From contig JAOVVO010000025.1 in NCBI GenBank assembly GCA_028564675.1, positions 124,001 through 188,000 on the forward strand: a DNA stretch of 64,000 nucleotides, read 5' to 3'. The notes beneath the pieces are model-generated. The model saw nothing but the letters and a program-made list of their open reading frames with translations, made no database searches and was not told where the DNA came from. This document shows, one piece after another, positions 37,901 through 51,169 of this stretch. Position 1 is the stretch's first letter. Each line of letters starts with the position of its first letter. The stretch comes from Onchocerca lupi. Its lineage: Eukaryota; Nematoda; Chromadorea; Rhabditida; Onchocercidae. The translations under genes were made by a program, and so were the position numbers.

Positions 37901-40900
37901 TTTGATTCAACTTACACGTCAAACAATCATTGATACGCTGCTTGGTCGTTATGGTTGTCGACGTTTTCTACGTGATGGTTACAAAACGCCATTAGAAGTA
38001 AAATGATTCTGATTATATACTAAAAATTTAGTATAAGAAAATGTTGTAAATTCGTGGGATCAGTAGTAGCTTGGTTTTCTTATCAAAAGTTAGTGAAGCA
38101 AGCTAAATCATGTTCATGTGGTATGTATGTGCATGTATGTTTATCACCAGCAGAAATAAATTTCTTTTATTCAATTAGCCGACAGATTCATAAACATAAC
38201 TCGAAAGTTTCCTTCATTTTTCCGTTATTTTTTGCATAAAGTTTTTTCTTTTGATTTTCAGGATCCATCTCGTCTGCATTACAACAATTCCGAATTGCAA
38301 CAATTTGAAGATATAGAATGTGAATGGCCGTTATCAATTTGTTTGCTTATGCTGGATGCTTTGTTTTCCCATGACGATACTATGGTTGAACATTACTGGA
38401 AAGTTATGGAAAATGTATGAAATTGATTTATCAACTCCATGAATTTGATTGAATTGAGTTATTTCTTTTGCCACAAATGGGTGCAAAAAAGAAGACAAAA
38501 ATGAATGAAAAAAAAAATGACAAAAAGAGCCATGTGTTTTAATTTTTCTGCTATGCGTTTTAATTTTTAATTCTATTTGCACAGTGTTGTTTCATTGCAA
38601 ATCTACGATGCCTTTAAATTGATAACAGTCGTATTTGCTGAAAGGTTATCTTTGGCAACAATTGAAAAGCACTTCATTGTCCAAAGAAATATATTTTGAT
38701 ATAAACAATTTGAAGAGTAGTTTGAATTGAAAGATACGGTATTTGCATAAACTTAATTTTCGCATTGAAAATTGAGATTCAATTATTTAGATGTCTGCTG
38801 GAGTTTATAGCAATTGTTCTGAAAGAAAAAAACAGTAGTGTCACCTTTGCAAAATAGTATATATATATTTATTTATATACATTATGATATATGTACAATT
38901 TATATCATACAGCGTATTATATATTTTTTTGCAGAAAGTTCCAAACACTTTTCTCATTTTTCATTTTTTGTCCAGAAAAAAAGATATTTCAGATCATTAT
39001 CAAAAGAAATAATTTACGCTTAGTACCTGAACTTTATAAAGTACCATATGATAAGGTGGCGGAAGAAAAGCAACAGCGTGGTAGTCAAGATAGAGAAGCA
39101 TATGGAGCAATGTAAGTTAAACCTTTTCCGGTTATGATTTCTGAGTAATTATTGGCAATTTTATTTAGACACATCTTCGTTGGTAGCTTCCATTGGGTTA
39201 GCAACATTATAGACCGTCCATATGATATATTTTCATATCTTGAAGCAAAAGATATATTGCTTAGTATAAAATGTAGAAAAATTATTTAGACCGTTTTTAT
39301 GGGGACAAGCATTGTATATTATATGTTGTTTACTACATGACGGTTTCCTGACACCAGCTGAACTAGATCCATTAAGAAGGCGACTATCAGCATATGAAAA
39401 ACATCCTCCTTGCGAGGTTCAAGGTATGTCTCTGGATCACTTTTTTTGATAACATTGGTCACTAATACTATGCTATTGATTGGCAAAATTTCTCAGTCTT
39501 TATCTTTGCTGATACATTTTGACATTCTATTAGTATTGATTGAAACATTTGATTTCAAACTTTATAGTAGCAATATTGGCAGAAACATATGAAGTACAGC
39601 AAGAATTGTTGGCACAAGATGTTCACGTGCAAAATATTAGTGAAATTGATGAGGTATTTTGCATTCAACCTACGTCCATATTTGCTCGAATTCTATCAAG
39701 GCTTGCATTTTATTGATCTTTTCATTTAATGTTTTAGTATAAGAAATCAGTTAAATTTTATTTCATATTTTATTAAATTGTTATATACTTCCAAAATATT
39801 GAAAGGAATTTTTCTCCTTTAAAATCCAGTGTGGTAATACAAATTATTCTGAAAAAACATAAAAATAAATCAAGCGAGTTTAAATATTGCGGATTAGTTT
39901 CCAAGTTGGACCAACACATTGCAATATGATTAAACGAAATGTACGGCACGTGAACATTCTTAAATATTTTAATTCCAATTTTGCTGAAGATAAATTTTAT
40001 CGAATGGGTTTTGTTTACAAGGATGTATTATCATCGTTCTTTTTTAACAGTGTGATTTTTTTAGATTAGGAGAATCTACAAAATTGGGACTCACCGGTCG
40101 TCCATTGGACCGAGAGATCGGTGTGCTTAGTACTAGTAAGCTTTATCAACTGGGACAAAAATTCGTGATTTTTACACCTCAAGTAATATCTGTTTAGTCT
40201 TCAAAGATACTTCTGTACATCTATTATTTCATATTTGTTTCATTTCTGTTTCATAAAATAAACTGATTGATTGCTTATCAGAATTCCTTATTCTTTTTGC
40301 TATATATTTATGAATATATTTATAAAATATACGTAGAGAATACACTTCTAGTTTATGGATCGAAAACGTTCATATTTGATGTATGATATCCGAATTTTGA
40401 TGAATGAATGGAGTTCCGTGCTTCAATACATATACAGCAGTTGGAATAACACATCAGTATCTGGTCGACCATTAATCGTACTGATCGTTGCAAAGAATAT
40501 GCTTGAAGCAGTAAGCTTATAGCTTATCTTGTTGATTTGAAGTTTATTTAAGTTTGTTATCATTCTTTTGCTGTGTTCCTCATGTAGTCTCTTTTACTCT
40601 TAAATTTGCTGTTTTCTTAACTCACTTAGTATTTAGATTCAGGAATTTTACTGTTTTTAAAGTAAAATTCCATTGTTTGGCATCCCACCCATAATGAAAG
40701 ATTTGAGAAAATATTATTCAACCAGAAAAAATGAGAAGAAAACTAGAGAAAAGTGAATAAAAGAAATGATAAAGATTAGAAAAAATAATAAAATGAAAGA
40801 TTACTGTCACCATTAAAAAATGTTGTTCGTGTGATCATTCACTATGCTGCCTCAGATTTTAAGACCATCACTTTTTTGGTTCTTTTCATGGAGGTAAGTT

Positions 40901-43900
40901 CTGTCTGTCAATTTTAGTTATGATATAACATTGCCGGAATAATACACAAGATTGTTGTTGCAGGACATGATATCATGTGATAGTTCCTTTACTGACGTTC
41001 ATATGAAAGCATCTGTTATAGGAACGATCAAAAAAATTGCAACAGGCTATATCGCTGGTGCACGGTATGTTTTTATTATTTTTATTTCTCTTGGCAAATT
41101 AAAAAGGTCAACTAATTAGAACTGTTAATAATATTTTTACGAAAATTGATAGCAGTGAGAGTCAATAAGAAGAATGTATGAATGTCGAAATTAATGCCTA
41201 GATCAGATTTATAAATCCGAGCAATGGCACTTCAGTATTCCAAGTCAGAACGATAGGTCATCATAACATTGTATACGATATTAGTGGTTTTTCTCCTTTC
41301 TTTTTTTTGTATTATTATCTGAATAAGTATCATTCGACATTTCAGAAATCCTTTTCCGAAAGCTGTGTAACGATCTATTTAGAAAAAAAATTTTTTGAAC
41401 TGATTAATAATAATTAGTTTTTCGAAAGATTATTTAATATTATCAAAACCACATCAAATTATGCTAGTAAGTGATAACAGATGCGCGATTGCATTCAATT
41501 TGATGAAGGAAAACTGTCTTTTAATTCTATTCTTTCTTTTTAGAGTAGTCATGAAGAATGTATCGGATTTTTTCCGAACCGCAGCTGTTAGTAAGTTGGA
41601 ATTTTATGGACATAATGCAGAAGATTTGTTTTATGAAGAGGAAGAAGATGCAATGCATCGGAATTTACCACCTTGTGATTTTGATGGTTCAAAAAGTATA
41701 TGTTTTATGCAAATTTAGGAAGTCTTTTTTTTTTAATTTATGACTTTTCTATTAAATTTTGTTGTGAATTATGCATAACTAAAAAATCGAAAATTCATCC
41801 ATACACTAAATCTAATATACTGGAAATTTTATGTCTTCTGTGATTCATATCGTTTAAAGAACTTCATTACATCTATTTAATGAAAGCGAAAGAATATCAG
41901 TGGTCAGTAAGAGATTATCAGTTAAGAAAGGCAATTATTCAGTATCTGATCAACAAAAGTAGAGTGAAAAAGTGTTGATCTTACTTTCAATATCAAGAAA
42001 TGTCGCATTTTCAGCTGTTTCATCACAAATATCTCGTCAATTTTCATTAAGAAGTCATGCTGAACGGTACAGTATTGTATATAAAACCTCAATGCGACAT
42101 CGTAGTATCATGATTGATAGCGATGATCAAGGTAAATTTTCCTCTTATTGTTTCAAAATAATTATAAGTTATTGATGATCCTATAAATGGAAAAATTCCA
42201 ATTTATGATTCATAAACCTTTTTCAGACAGAAAAGAGATTTTGTAGCGAAGTTTATTTCGATATTTTAAATTTTAATTTGAATTTTCCTAATATTAAGAT
42301 TTAGAATCCTTATGGGATCACAGTGAATATGTTTTACTGAGTAATCAACTAATTCTAAAGGTGTAATATTGAGTGTCTTATTGTTTTTACTGTCTCTTTA
42401 CTTCGTGAACTGTTTATAGATCTTATCAAGTTATGTTTACTTAATGGTAAACAAGATTGCAACAATTCGATCCAAATAGATGATAGATCTCAGGGTTCTG
42501 GTCATGCTACATCTTTAAAACGTTTTTTATCACCAGAAAAACGTAGTTCTGCAGACGATTTAGTTTGTTTATTTATTTATTTAATTTTAGATTTTGATAG
42601 TTGCAATTTCTATGAGCAAAAGCTATTCAGTAGTACCAAAACTTTATAAGCTTATAGTATGAGATAAACTATAATTTTAAATATTTTGTAACAACATAAC
42701 TTTGATACTCGATAGAAAAAATGATAAATAGAAAGAGAAAGAAAAAGAAATATTTGAAGATATATAGGTATCTTTCCTTTCACATCTAATAATGAAACAT
42801 GCGAAATGTACAGAGTTCAATTGACCTCTGTCTATATATGATATTGTATTAAAATAATAAATTAAAATGGATAAATATCATGCATTTCTTTTACTTAAGA
42901 TACGAAGATCATCAACAGCATCATCTCTCAGAAGTATTTCTAGTGGCGATTCAGAAAAAAAGTTAGTGCTACTAGTGCTATTTCTCTCATTCTTAAATGA
43001 TTAAATGTCTTAAATATATTAGCCAATGGCAAATTAAAGTGAACGTCACCTACTGCCATTTTATGTGTACGATATTTAATTCTGCCATTGCTATGATAGT
43101 GGACAATCAATATTAAATAGTTAATGTAAATTTTAATTATTGTTAAAAGTGTTTTAGATTGGATACAGCACAAATGGATGAAATGTCAGCAACAGATTTG
43201 ATTGATATGTTAACTGAAACAAATGTTTTAGATGAGCAAGCATCGATTGTCCATTATTTATGGATGAAAAAGTAAGTTAATATTTGAAATTTTTATATAA
43301 TAATGTATGAAGTAAGTAATATTTTGAATTTTGTGAATATTTCATTTTTTTGTACCCTTTTGTTTATTATAATTTACTTTTCCAATCTTTTGTTAAAACG
43401 AAAAATAGTATTCTAAATGGTGCGGTCTTTTAATGGCCCATCAAGTGACCCGATACTGAATTTGTGGTATTAAAAGAGTTCCAAATCATTGTAGTTTAAT
43501 ATTAACCAAAAAATGGAAATTTTTTTGTAATAGTGACTATCGCATTACGGTTACTATCCTTATGATGTATATAAACGGTAATGAATTGAATTGAAGGTAA
43601 TAGAATGCCATTTTAATTCGATGTTTCATCTTTTTTAAGCAGATATATGATTCTTCTGCTGCATGGCAGAAACACTTGCATTAGCTCACTCTGTTTATTC
43701 AAGATTTAAATAATAATGACTTACAAATAAATAAAAGAGGCAAAAAATTTCATATTCAAATATTCAGTTAATTGTCTGAATCTCTTTCACATAATTTCGT
43801 TATTCTTCTTTGAGATTTGAATAATAGCAATTTTTAAATGTGATAAGATGAAAAATTTTCTATTTATTCGACTAGTTAATTGCTTAAATTTGCAATGTTC

Positions 43901-46900
43901 CATACTTGATCGGTACCAACTGTCGTTTGTCACAGTATTTATTACACAACTGATAACATGTAGATCTTTCTTTTTTCATATTAACAACATATTACTTCCA
44001 AAAGAAAAAAATTTTTTTTCTTTTTTTTTTATTCATAGCAAGAAGTTCGATACTCGAAAATGAGTTGTATCCTAAAATGAAGTAGATTATAAAAGTAAAA
44101 TCAATATAATATCATTCCATGCTCAATTCATTTAATTTAGCTTCACAAAGAAACAAATGATTACAAAACATTTTTTTGTGATGATAAAGGTGTATTAGAA
44201 TAAGTTCGTTTAGTACATTAATTCCTTAGAATTCTAGAAATTAACGCATAAATCATTACGAAGAATTTTGCAGTGTAATGTTTTAATTTTTCAGAGGACC
44301 TGATTTTGATACTAAATTGAATGATATGAAAGGTGCAACCGTTCGAGCTCTTATGGAAGAAATATATTCAAAGGTTCAACATTTGCATTAATTTTTCAAA
44401 ATCTTAACAATTTTTGTTCCACAAAAAAAACGAAAGATTTAAAAGTACTTTTTAGAGAGTAGAGATGACGTATTAGAATGGATTGATTATATTATGCTTA
44501 ACAAAAAAATATCTGTCAAATATTGTTCTTTCATGTTAATCATTATTATCATAAAAAAATCACGTTTCTAATATTTTCACACATTCATAAAGATATTTTC
44601 AGGCTTGTGAAAATCGTGATTGGACCTTGATTCGTTTATCATTCGGATTGTCGAAGCGTCTGCTGGATGAATTAGCTAAATCAGTAACTCATCTTTTAGT
44701 CCGTCAAAAACAGATCACCGTTGGTATGCCATCAAAAAACGAAGAAGCTATTACAAATCCAAAAACTAAAGAAGAATTGCATGAAATTTTTAAACGTGTC
44801 TATAGCGATGATGCAAATAGTTATGCTTTATCACAGGTAAAAATGCATCCTTTTCTTTTAAAAGAACTCTTTAAAAAGTGATATCAAGATGTAATCTAAA
44901 TGAAATTTTAAATGAGCTCTCTATAATTCCGATTTATATTTGTTCTAGGATTAGTGTTCGCTGAATAACATCACATAATAGTTATTTCTAATATAAGGGG
45001 TGCCGAAACTTAGATGGTTGGTTTGGATGGCAGCACTTCTCATTGCCGGTTGGATGGTTGAAGTTCAATTCCCATAGGACGATGTAATGCGCTATTTCAT
45101 CCACTGAACTGTTTTTCAAGTTTATGTGGTTCCATGTGGCGCGAGAAAATAATAAAATCACGGATTTCGCTAACATCGTGCACTGAATATTGTCGACGTT
45201 TGATAGTAGACCGTGATATATGAGATCATGAAAAAAAAAAAGAAAAAAACTTATTTCTGATTTAAAATCACTTTCAAACGAAATTTATGACATTTCTTTT
45301 TAATCATAACCAATGTAGGAACTTTGTTTTTCTTAACTTTCCCAGTTCAATTTTATTCTTTAGAATGATGCATTTGAGATGTTGTTAAGCTGTTTATCTT
45401 AACAACATCCAATTATATATCATTTTTCATCAAATAATAAACTATTCTGGTATAAAAACAACGCTTAGAAATTTTGATAGTGGGAAGGAGTTCCAAAAGA
45501 GCCTGTTTATCAGTTCTGAGATAATCTATACAAGATGACTGATGCAAGAAATTATCATATTTTGTAATGTATATATTTTAATTTATTGAAAATGAGGAAA
45601 ATAAAATAAACTGCTAGATCATATGTATATATTTCTGAGTTTCATCTGTATTCAGGAAATTATCATTTGTCTTGGTTCATTGGTACTGACGGAACCGCGT
45701 TTGTTTGTAGAAATGTTCAGAATACGTATCGGATTAATTATCCAGGTATTTTTCTGATGTATGATTCCATGATCTGACCACATCGATTGATGAAACTGAA
45801 AAATAGAATTATAGATACTTTGTTAATGAAAATTGTTAACTTTGTATCTGCTACGTGCCATACCAGCAGTATTCTCTATTAAATCTATGGTTTGTTTTGG
45901 TAATAAAATAAATATTTTAGAATGTTTAAATTTTTAAATAGTTTTACAGTTATGCATCACCAGTTCTTTTTACGTTTCTAAATTACTTGAAAATAAAAGT
46001 ACAATTTTTCTGATATTGACGTCTTATTTTTCCTAATGTTCTTTGTATTTTATAAGTAGAGAAGATTTGTTTCTGTAGCTATTTCTATGAATAAATCTTT
46101 TTATTTCTATAAATAAATCTTCTCTGCTTATAAAATTATAAAAATCATTAAGAAAAATAAAACATCAATAGAAAAAAATCTTGCTTTCGCTTCCATTCAA
46201 TTCAGACCGAAAAAAGACCAATAATGCAAAGGAAAAAATGGACTTGATTAAATTGAACTATTTGAATGAAGTAGAATTTAATGGGAGATCATTGTCTGGA
46301 GCAGTTGAAAACGTTATACGTTATTTCAGGTATTAGCTAGTGAACTGGCTCGTTTATGTAGCATCAGTGGAATTGATGTGGCACAGAAATTGCTTCAACT
46401 TTCTCCATTCCAACTGAAATCAATGCTCTTTTTGTTGCTAAGCGGTCGGTTGTTGGAAGATTTTAGTGCTGGTGCTGAATCTGGTGCCAAAGAGCAACGT
46501 AGTGGTCTGTGTTCTATTAGAAAACAAATCGAAGAACGGAAGGTCACTTTTTACATTTCAATAAGTCTTTTTTCGTTTAATTTCTTTCGAAACATAGCTT
46601 TAGATTTTACGAAATCTCAAGGAATAATTTTTCTTTAGATTTTACGAAATCTCAAGGAATAATTTTTATCATTCATTTCTAATTTACATCACATATTTCT
46701 TTTAATAGATATAATTATAGTCAGTGCGGAAATCCATGTGTGAAAGTGGTATGGATGTTGATGAGAATGTATTATTTCCAACTGATTCTGAAGAAGCAGA
46801 TCCTGACGAAGCCGAAAACTTTCAATTTGGCATTTGGTTAAGACATCGTCGAATTGATGGAGCTTTGAACAGAGTTCCACCCGGCTTCTATGCAGTACGT

Positions 46901-48844
46901 TTGAATGTTTCGAATTTCTTTAAAATGATATACAGAGTTTTATTTTATGAAGGAAGGGCATGTATTGTTTACTTCATCAGATTTTTAAAAGTCTATTGGC
47001 TAAAACTTTTTCTGATTTAAAATATGACTAGAATCCAGTCCTTCATTCAACTGTATCATGTTAGATACATAATGTTGGTTCCTACTCACTTTTATTTGCA
47101 ATATTTGTCCTTATTTATTATAATTGCTTAATTTTTTTCTCACTTAATTGGTTGTTTTATTCTTTTTATTGCTAACGATTTAGTTCTTTATAGATGTTGT
47201 GGAATACTGTGCGACGTTTTCCTCGTGGTCTATCAATCAGTCGTATTGTTCTGCACTGGGGTGTTACACAAGAGGTTTGCTGATTTCCATATTGCAATTT
47301 TGCATCAGTAGAATGCTGTTTAGCTACTTTTTATATAACTACTTGGAATTGAAATTGCCGAAATTCATCTTGGATATGTTATTATGATGGGAATAGTAAT
47401 TGTTCAGGATATGTGAACTTATCATAAGTTTCATGAAGCTGTCTTGATCTGCATGAATCAAGCGGTCATAGGGATTGCCAAACTGAGGGACTAAACAGAA
47501 GATTGAAATAAATTGAAAATACTTCTTATTTTTCATTATTTTCAGATGACACGTAGAGAAATCAAATTTGCGTTACAAGTTGAGGAAGTACTAAATCAGG
47601 TTTGCTTCGTTTTGATTCTATTTATTTTATTTTATTTCACTTTTTTTTTTCTAAATTTTTTGTGAGTCTTTTCGAATGGCAGAAGCAAAACCGCACTTTA
47701 GGCAGAAGTGTTCATGTAAGAAATTTTTTTCATATCAAACTACTGATGTATGCTTAAAATTTCGCTTTGGAAGAATAGTGATTTGTGCATTTCATAACAG
47801 TAAGATTTTTATGGATTAGAGGGGTGAAAATCGTTTAATACCAGGAAATATAGAGAATCAGGGACTCAAAAGTGTTAAGATTTAAAAAGAATCTGTACGT
47901 TTTATTACTGATCGATGATAGAAACGTACAATTAATTGCAACTAATTAGCATGTTCTGCTAAGGTATTGAATTTATTTTCATTGATTTCTGTGAAGTTTT
48001 TGTAAAAAAAAAAAATGTTTTAGATTCCTGAACCGGAATATCGTGAAATTATTGTAGAAGCATTATCACTTTTAAGCAGAATGAATAGCTTACTGAAAAT
48101 GGACAATCCCATTATACCTCATGATCACCCGTTTGTTGTAGATTCTGTGGTTCAAAGAGCAAACAAACTGTTTGTTGAGCATAATGTTAGTTTATCATTC
48201 ATTCAATTTATGCGATGGAAATTTTTCATTTTTATTTTTCAGCGGATTTTTATTCGTTATTGTAATAACTTGTTACAATTTGCTTTGTAATTCAATTTAA
48301 TGCATATTATTTGTGATAATGAATTGCTCACTAATTGAAAAAATGATCTTTTGTAATAGGCTTCCAAATATTAGCATAGATATTTTAAATATAAGATCTC
48401 AAAAAATAGAATAGTTCTCAAATACTAAACATAAATTTCAAATACTAGCAATGAAGCTATCATTTTTAATAAATTCTGAACAATAATCATATCATTAACT
48501 TAATTTTGCACTTACTATATTTCTTCTTTTTTTTTTAATGAAAATTTCTGTCATTTAAATGATAGATATTGTTCGTTCATTATACAAATAGTCTGAAAGC
48601 CGATAATGTGAATTTTTCTCGCATATTTTTTGGAATACATTCTTATATTAGGAATAACTGATAATATATAATCTTATTTTAACAGAAGCAAATGGGAACA
48701 ATCGTAATGGAATGTTGTGGATCGGAAAAGCGTTGTGATGGTGCCAGAGGACTGTGTCAGCATTTCTATGACTCGGCTCCAGCTGGTGAATTCGGCACAG
48801 CGCATTATCTGATAAAAGCTTTAATGGATATCTTCGTTTCATGA
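34970..48844 (+). CDS. phosphorylase b kinase regulatory subunit alpha, 28 exons
   Basis: Regulatory subunit of the complex that activates glycogen phosphorylase. Exons: 34970-35083, 35807-35940, 36214-36425, 36910-36992, 37316-37451, 37669-37754, 37839-37997, 38262-38414, 38993-39111, 39290-39423, 39568-39700, 40065-40182, 40352-40510, 40964-41064, 41544-41695, 42015-42131, 42420-42562, 42900-42961, 43158-43271, 44295-44373, 44603-44836, 45656-45745, 46330-46542, 46721-46894, 47194-47274, 47546-47599, 48024-48185, 48686-48844. All phases agree: 1224 aa, the usual length. It starts MRSRSGSGVRLD like vertebrate alpha chains. The N-terminal glucoamylase-like domain shows VVGDDEWGHLQIDA (about 127-140), DYGVWERGDKTNQG, SSVGMVKAAL, RYGCRRFLRDGYKTP and ECEWPLS; the C-terminal part has KQITVGMP, RRRIDGALNRVPPGFY-like sequence (here HRRIDGALNRVPPGFY), REIKFALQVEEVLN and FYDSAPAGEFGT. 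Alpha-type motifs argue against the beta subunit. Odd: one GC-AG intron (39701-40064), and the C-terminus ends MDIFVS without the CaaX box of vertebrate alpha chains. Confidence 0.96.
36746..36780. repeat. perfect 15-bp hairpin in PHKA intron 3
   Basis: AACTTTACTTTTGTT (36746-36760), loop AAGCA, AACAAAAGTAAAGTT (36766-36780). The arms are exact reverse complements. Confidence 0.7.
39701..40064 (+). other. GC-AG intron of the PHKA gene
   Basis: Exon 11 must read on past the GTATTT at 39654 because the translation continues as VFCIQPTSIFARILSR, which matches the conserved ...RVQPARILSH segment of alpha chains. The only junction that keeps the frame into the next exon (LGESTKLGLTGRP) is ATCAAG|GCTTGC at 39700/39701 with TTTTTTTAG at 40064. 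The donor therefore is GC, not GT. Confidence 0.75.
45378..45409. repeat. perfect 12-bp hairpin in PHKA intron 21
   Basis: GATGTTGTTAAG (45378-45389) and CTTAACAACATC (45398-45409), 8-bp loop. Confidence 0.6.
46023..46160. repeat. long imperfect inverted repeat in PHKA intron 22
   Basis: Core arms TTTTATAAGTAGAGAAGATT.. (46048-46068) and their reverse complement at 46115-46135 match at 20 of 21 positions. Weaker pairing extends outwards to about 46023 and 46160, giving arms near 46 bp around a 46-bp loop. No coding content. Confidence 0.65.
46598..46667. repeat. exact tandem duplication of 35 bp in PHKA intron 23
   Basis: CTTTAGATTTTACGAAATCT followed by CAAGGAATAATTTTT occurs twice back to back (46598-46632 and 46633-46667) with no mismatch, so the duplication is recent. 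It lies 54 bp before exon 24. Confidence 0.85.
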
Positions 48845-48985
48845 ACGTTAGCCATTCATTCTGAAGCTATTCGATCTGTCACACATCAGTTCCAAATTTT
48901 GGCTCGTTTTAACTCTTTTTTTTTTTTTTTTTTTTTGTCACTCATTCAACATTGCATTAATATGAGGCGAGGAGAAAATTTAACG

Positions 48986-48991
48986 AATAAA
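48986..48991 (+). terminator. AATAAA polyadenylation signal candidate, PHKA gene
   Basis: AATAAA 142 bp after the PHKA stop codon, just past a T-rich run at about 48916-48936. Another AATAAA occurs near 49753. Confidence 0.35.
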
Positions 48992-49322
48992 TTTTAAGGC
49001 AGTACGATGGCCAAAATTGCTAATAGATATTATTAATGTAATGCTTTGTGGTACATTTATATTTAAATCATTTCGATACATATATCAGAAAAAAATCTAG
49101 TTCGTCCATTATTCTAACCAAAGATCTTTGATCCCATAATTATTTCCTAATTTCTTAATTTTCTTCCTTGATTATAGGCGTAAATGAGAAAGAATTTGCT
49201 TCATTGTCCCTTTTTTTTGAAGAAGTTCATAATTTCCTCTGTTTTGAAATCCTCCATATACATTAATTAGCGATGTCATCAGTTTTCTGATGAAAATCTT
49301 TTTTTCTAATTATAATTCGTAT

Positions 49323-49323
<1 letters not shown>

Positions 49324-49369
<46 letters not shown>

Positions 49370-49378
49370 ATGATATCA
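49324..49378. repeat. T55 homopolymer
   Basis: Fifty-five uninterrupted T, the longest homopolymer in the window, about 480 bp after the PHKA stop codon. Confidence 0.85.
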
Positions 49379-51162
49379 GCCGGTTAATTGCATTCTGAAT
49401 CATTGTTTTGTTAATTGTAGATGATTGCATTGTTATGATCTGTCTTTCCGGACAGCTATCTCACTGGGTGATTCCTTTTATGTTTTGTATTACATAGTTG
49501 GTATTTTAATAATATGTGCTTTATTAGTATGTGCCTTCTCTCTCTTTAAAATGTGATTTTCATTTCATTAAAGCGTGTCTTTTATTTCATTAAAACGTGC
49601 CTTTTTTTTTTCATTTCTTTGAAGTGGTGCTTTTTTTGAGATTTGATCTGCAATTTAGAGAAGTTAAGATCTAATTAAGTTCAGTTGTTCGCATATATAT
49701 TCAAATATTTTTACTTAAAAAAAGTTGTAGTTTTACATGCATATTTGTATATAATAAAGTGTAATCGGCGTGTACATCCATAATATCCTGAAACTTCTAG
49801 ATCTTATGACAAAAGTCAAATATCATTTGTACAATATCAAAAAAAAAAAAGGGATAGAAAAAAGGGAGAATTTTCGCGCTTTAAATTTATTGAAATTTCG
49901 AAAAGTAAGAATCGTATCAACAAGTTGCACATATTTTTTCGAGAAAAATTGGTAATTTTTGTAATAAATTGATTATTCTGACATCATATGAGTTTCAATT
50001 ACTCGTTGAAAAATAGTCGCTTTCGATATTCACATGAATATTGATGTAACATTGATGATACTTTGAATTAGTATCAACAACAGAATAATATAAGTCATAT
50101 ATGTATTGTTGGGATACCATATCGATTGCGCCAGTAGATAGTTTTAAAATAATTCGAACCAAAAATTTCAGCGATATGCATCAACGATCTAGAAGGAAAG
50201 TTCTGCTTCCGTAATTGGCAAATAGGCATAACCGGGACTTGAACTAATAGGGAGTCCAGAAATGATCCGGAATGAAGGAAACGGTAATACAGGTGCCTTG
50301 ACCTAACTCACATTCCCTTTTTCTGAAGTCAGGAAATCATGCACGGATGGAGAAAACTTGAGAGTGATTGAAAGAAGAAATGTGTAGATATAGTGAGAGA
50401 GTGTAGGCGGAGAGAGAGTGAATGAAAGATAGTGAATGTGGAAGCGAGGGATAGAAAATAGACGAGCTAACCAATAATCGTTCAACTTCCCCTCTATGCC
50501 TTACATATTTTTGCGGGAAAAACAATTTCAAATGGCTGTTGCTTTTTTGTTGCTGGGACATTTATTGTCGTATTTCTATTAGTGAACATTCCAGTTTCTA
50601 TATTTTGGATTTAAGTTTCAAATTAAAACGAGATTTCCAATGTTGATTTTGATCTATATGATGCAAATGGTGATATTTTATTTTATACTTTTCTTTTCAA
50701 AATTCGAATTTCTGTGCTCAGATTGGCGCGTAAACTAATATAAATACATGAAAATTTTGTTGATGCCACTTGTTTTTCATTTTTAAAATTTTCTTATAAT
50801 TAAATTTAGTACATATAAATATGCGCATGTTTTTTCATCGCATTCATATTATATTTCGAATTCTAAAATTTCAGTTTAAAGTTTTGAATAAAATCAAAAT
50901 TTCCTAATATTGATTTCTACTTAAATGCAATTAACATATACATGTTATATACACATATTTTTGCTATTGGTTCATATTTTTTCCTACTGCATATTGGTAT
51001 CATTAAATTTTATATATCTTTTATCGTTTCATTTCATTGATACTACATGTTTACTATATGGGTGGATGATAAGTGTTTGTTGTATTAATATTTAAAGAGA
51101 TTTTTCTAGCTAGTTTCTATATTTTTATTCAAAAAAGCGGCTCTTTTTTTAAGGGAATTTTT

Positions 51163-51167
51163 TCCAG
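51163..51167 (+). promoter_or_regulatory. candidate spliced-leader acceptor, DDX11 gene
   Basis: TCCAG after a T-rich run, two bases before the ATG at 51170. Such a short distance is typical of nematode trans-splice acceptors and fixes the start codon. Confidence 0.5.
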
Positions 51168-51169
51168 GT

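Larger units (their letters stand above)
48845..51169. other. spacer between PHKA and DDX11 genes
   Basis: Contains the PHKA 3' UTR, a T55 run (49324-49378) and a G/A-rich patch at about 50340-50460 that may belong to the DDX11 promoter. No exon recognised. Frames of 60-74 codons on the minus strand at 50303-50561 come from the G/A-rich patch read as Ser/Leu/His and have no splice context. Confidence 0.5.

Noticed and set aside
39568..39653. PHKA exon 11 ending at the GT donor GAG|GTATTT
   Set aside because: The next exon would be out of frame and the conserved ARILSR segment would be lost; the GC donor at 39701 restores both.
39895..39950. Extra PHKA exon encoding FQVGPTHCNMIKRN
   Set aside because: It looked tempting by position, but its acceptor phase does not fit exon 11 and it became unnecessary once exon 11 was extended to 39700.
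50303..50561. Two minus-strand frames of 60-74 codons rich in Ser, Leu and His
   Set aside because: Derived from a G/A-rich repeat patch; no splice context and no motif.
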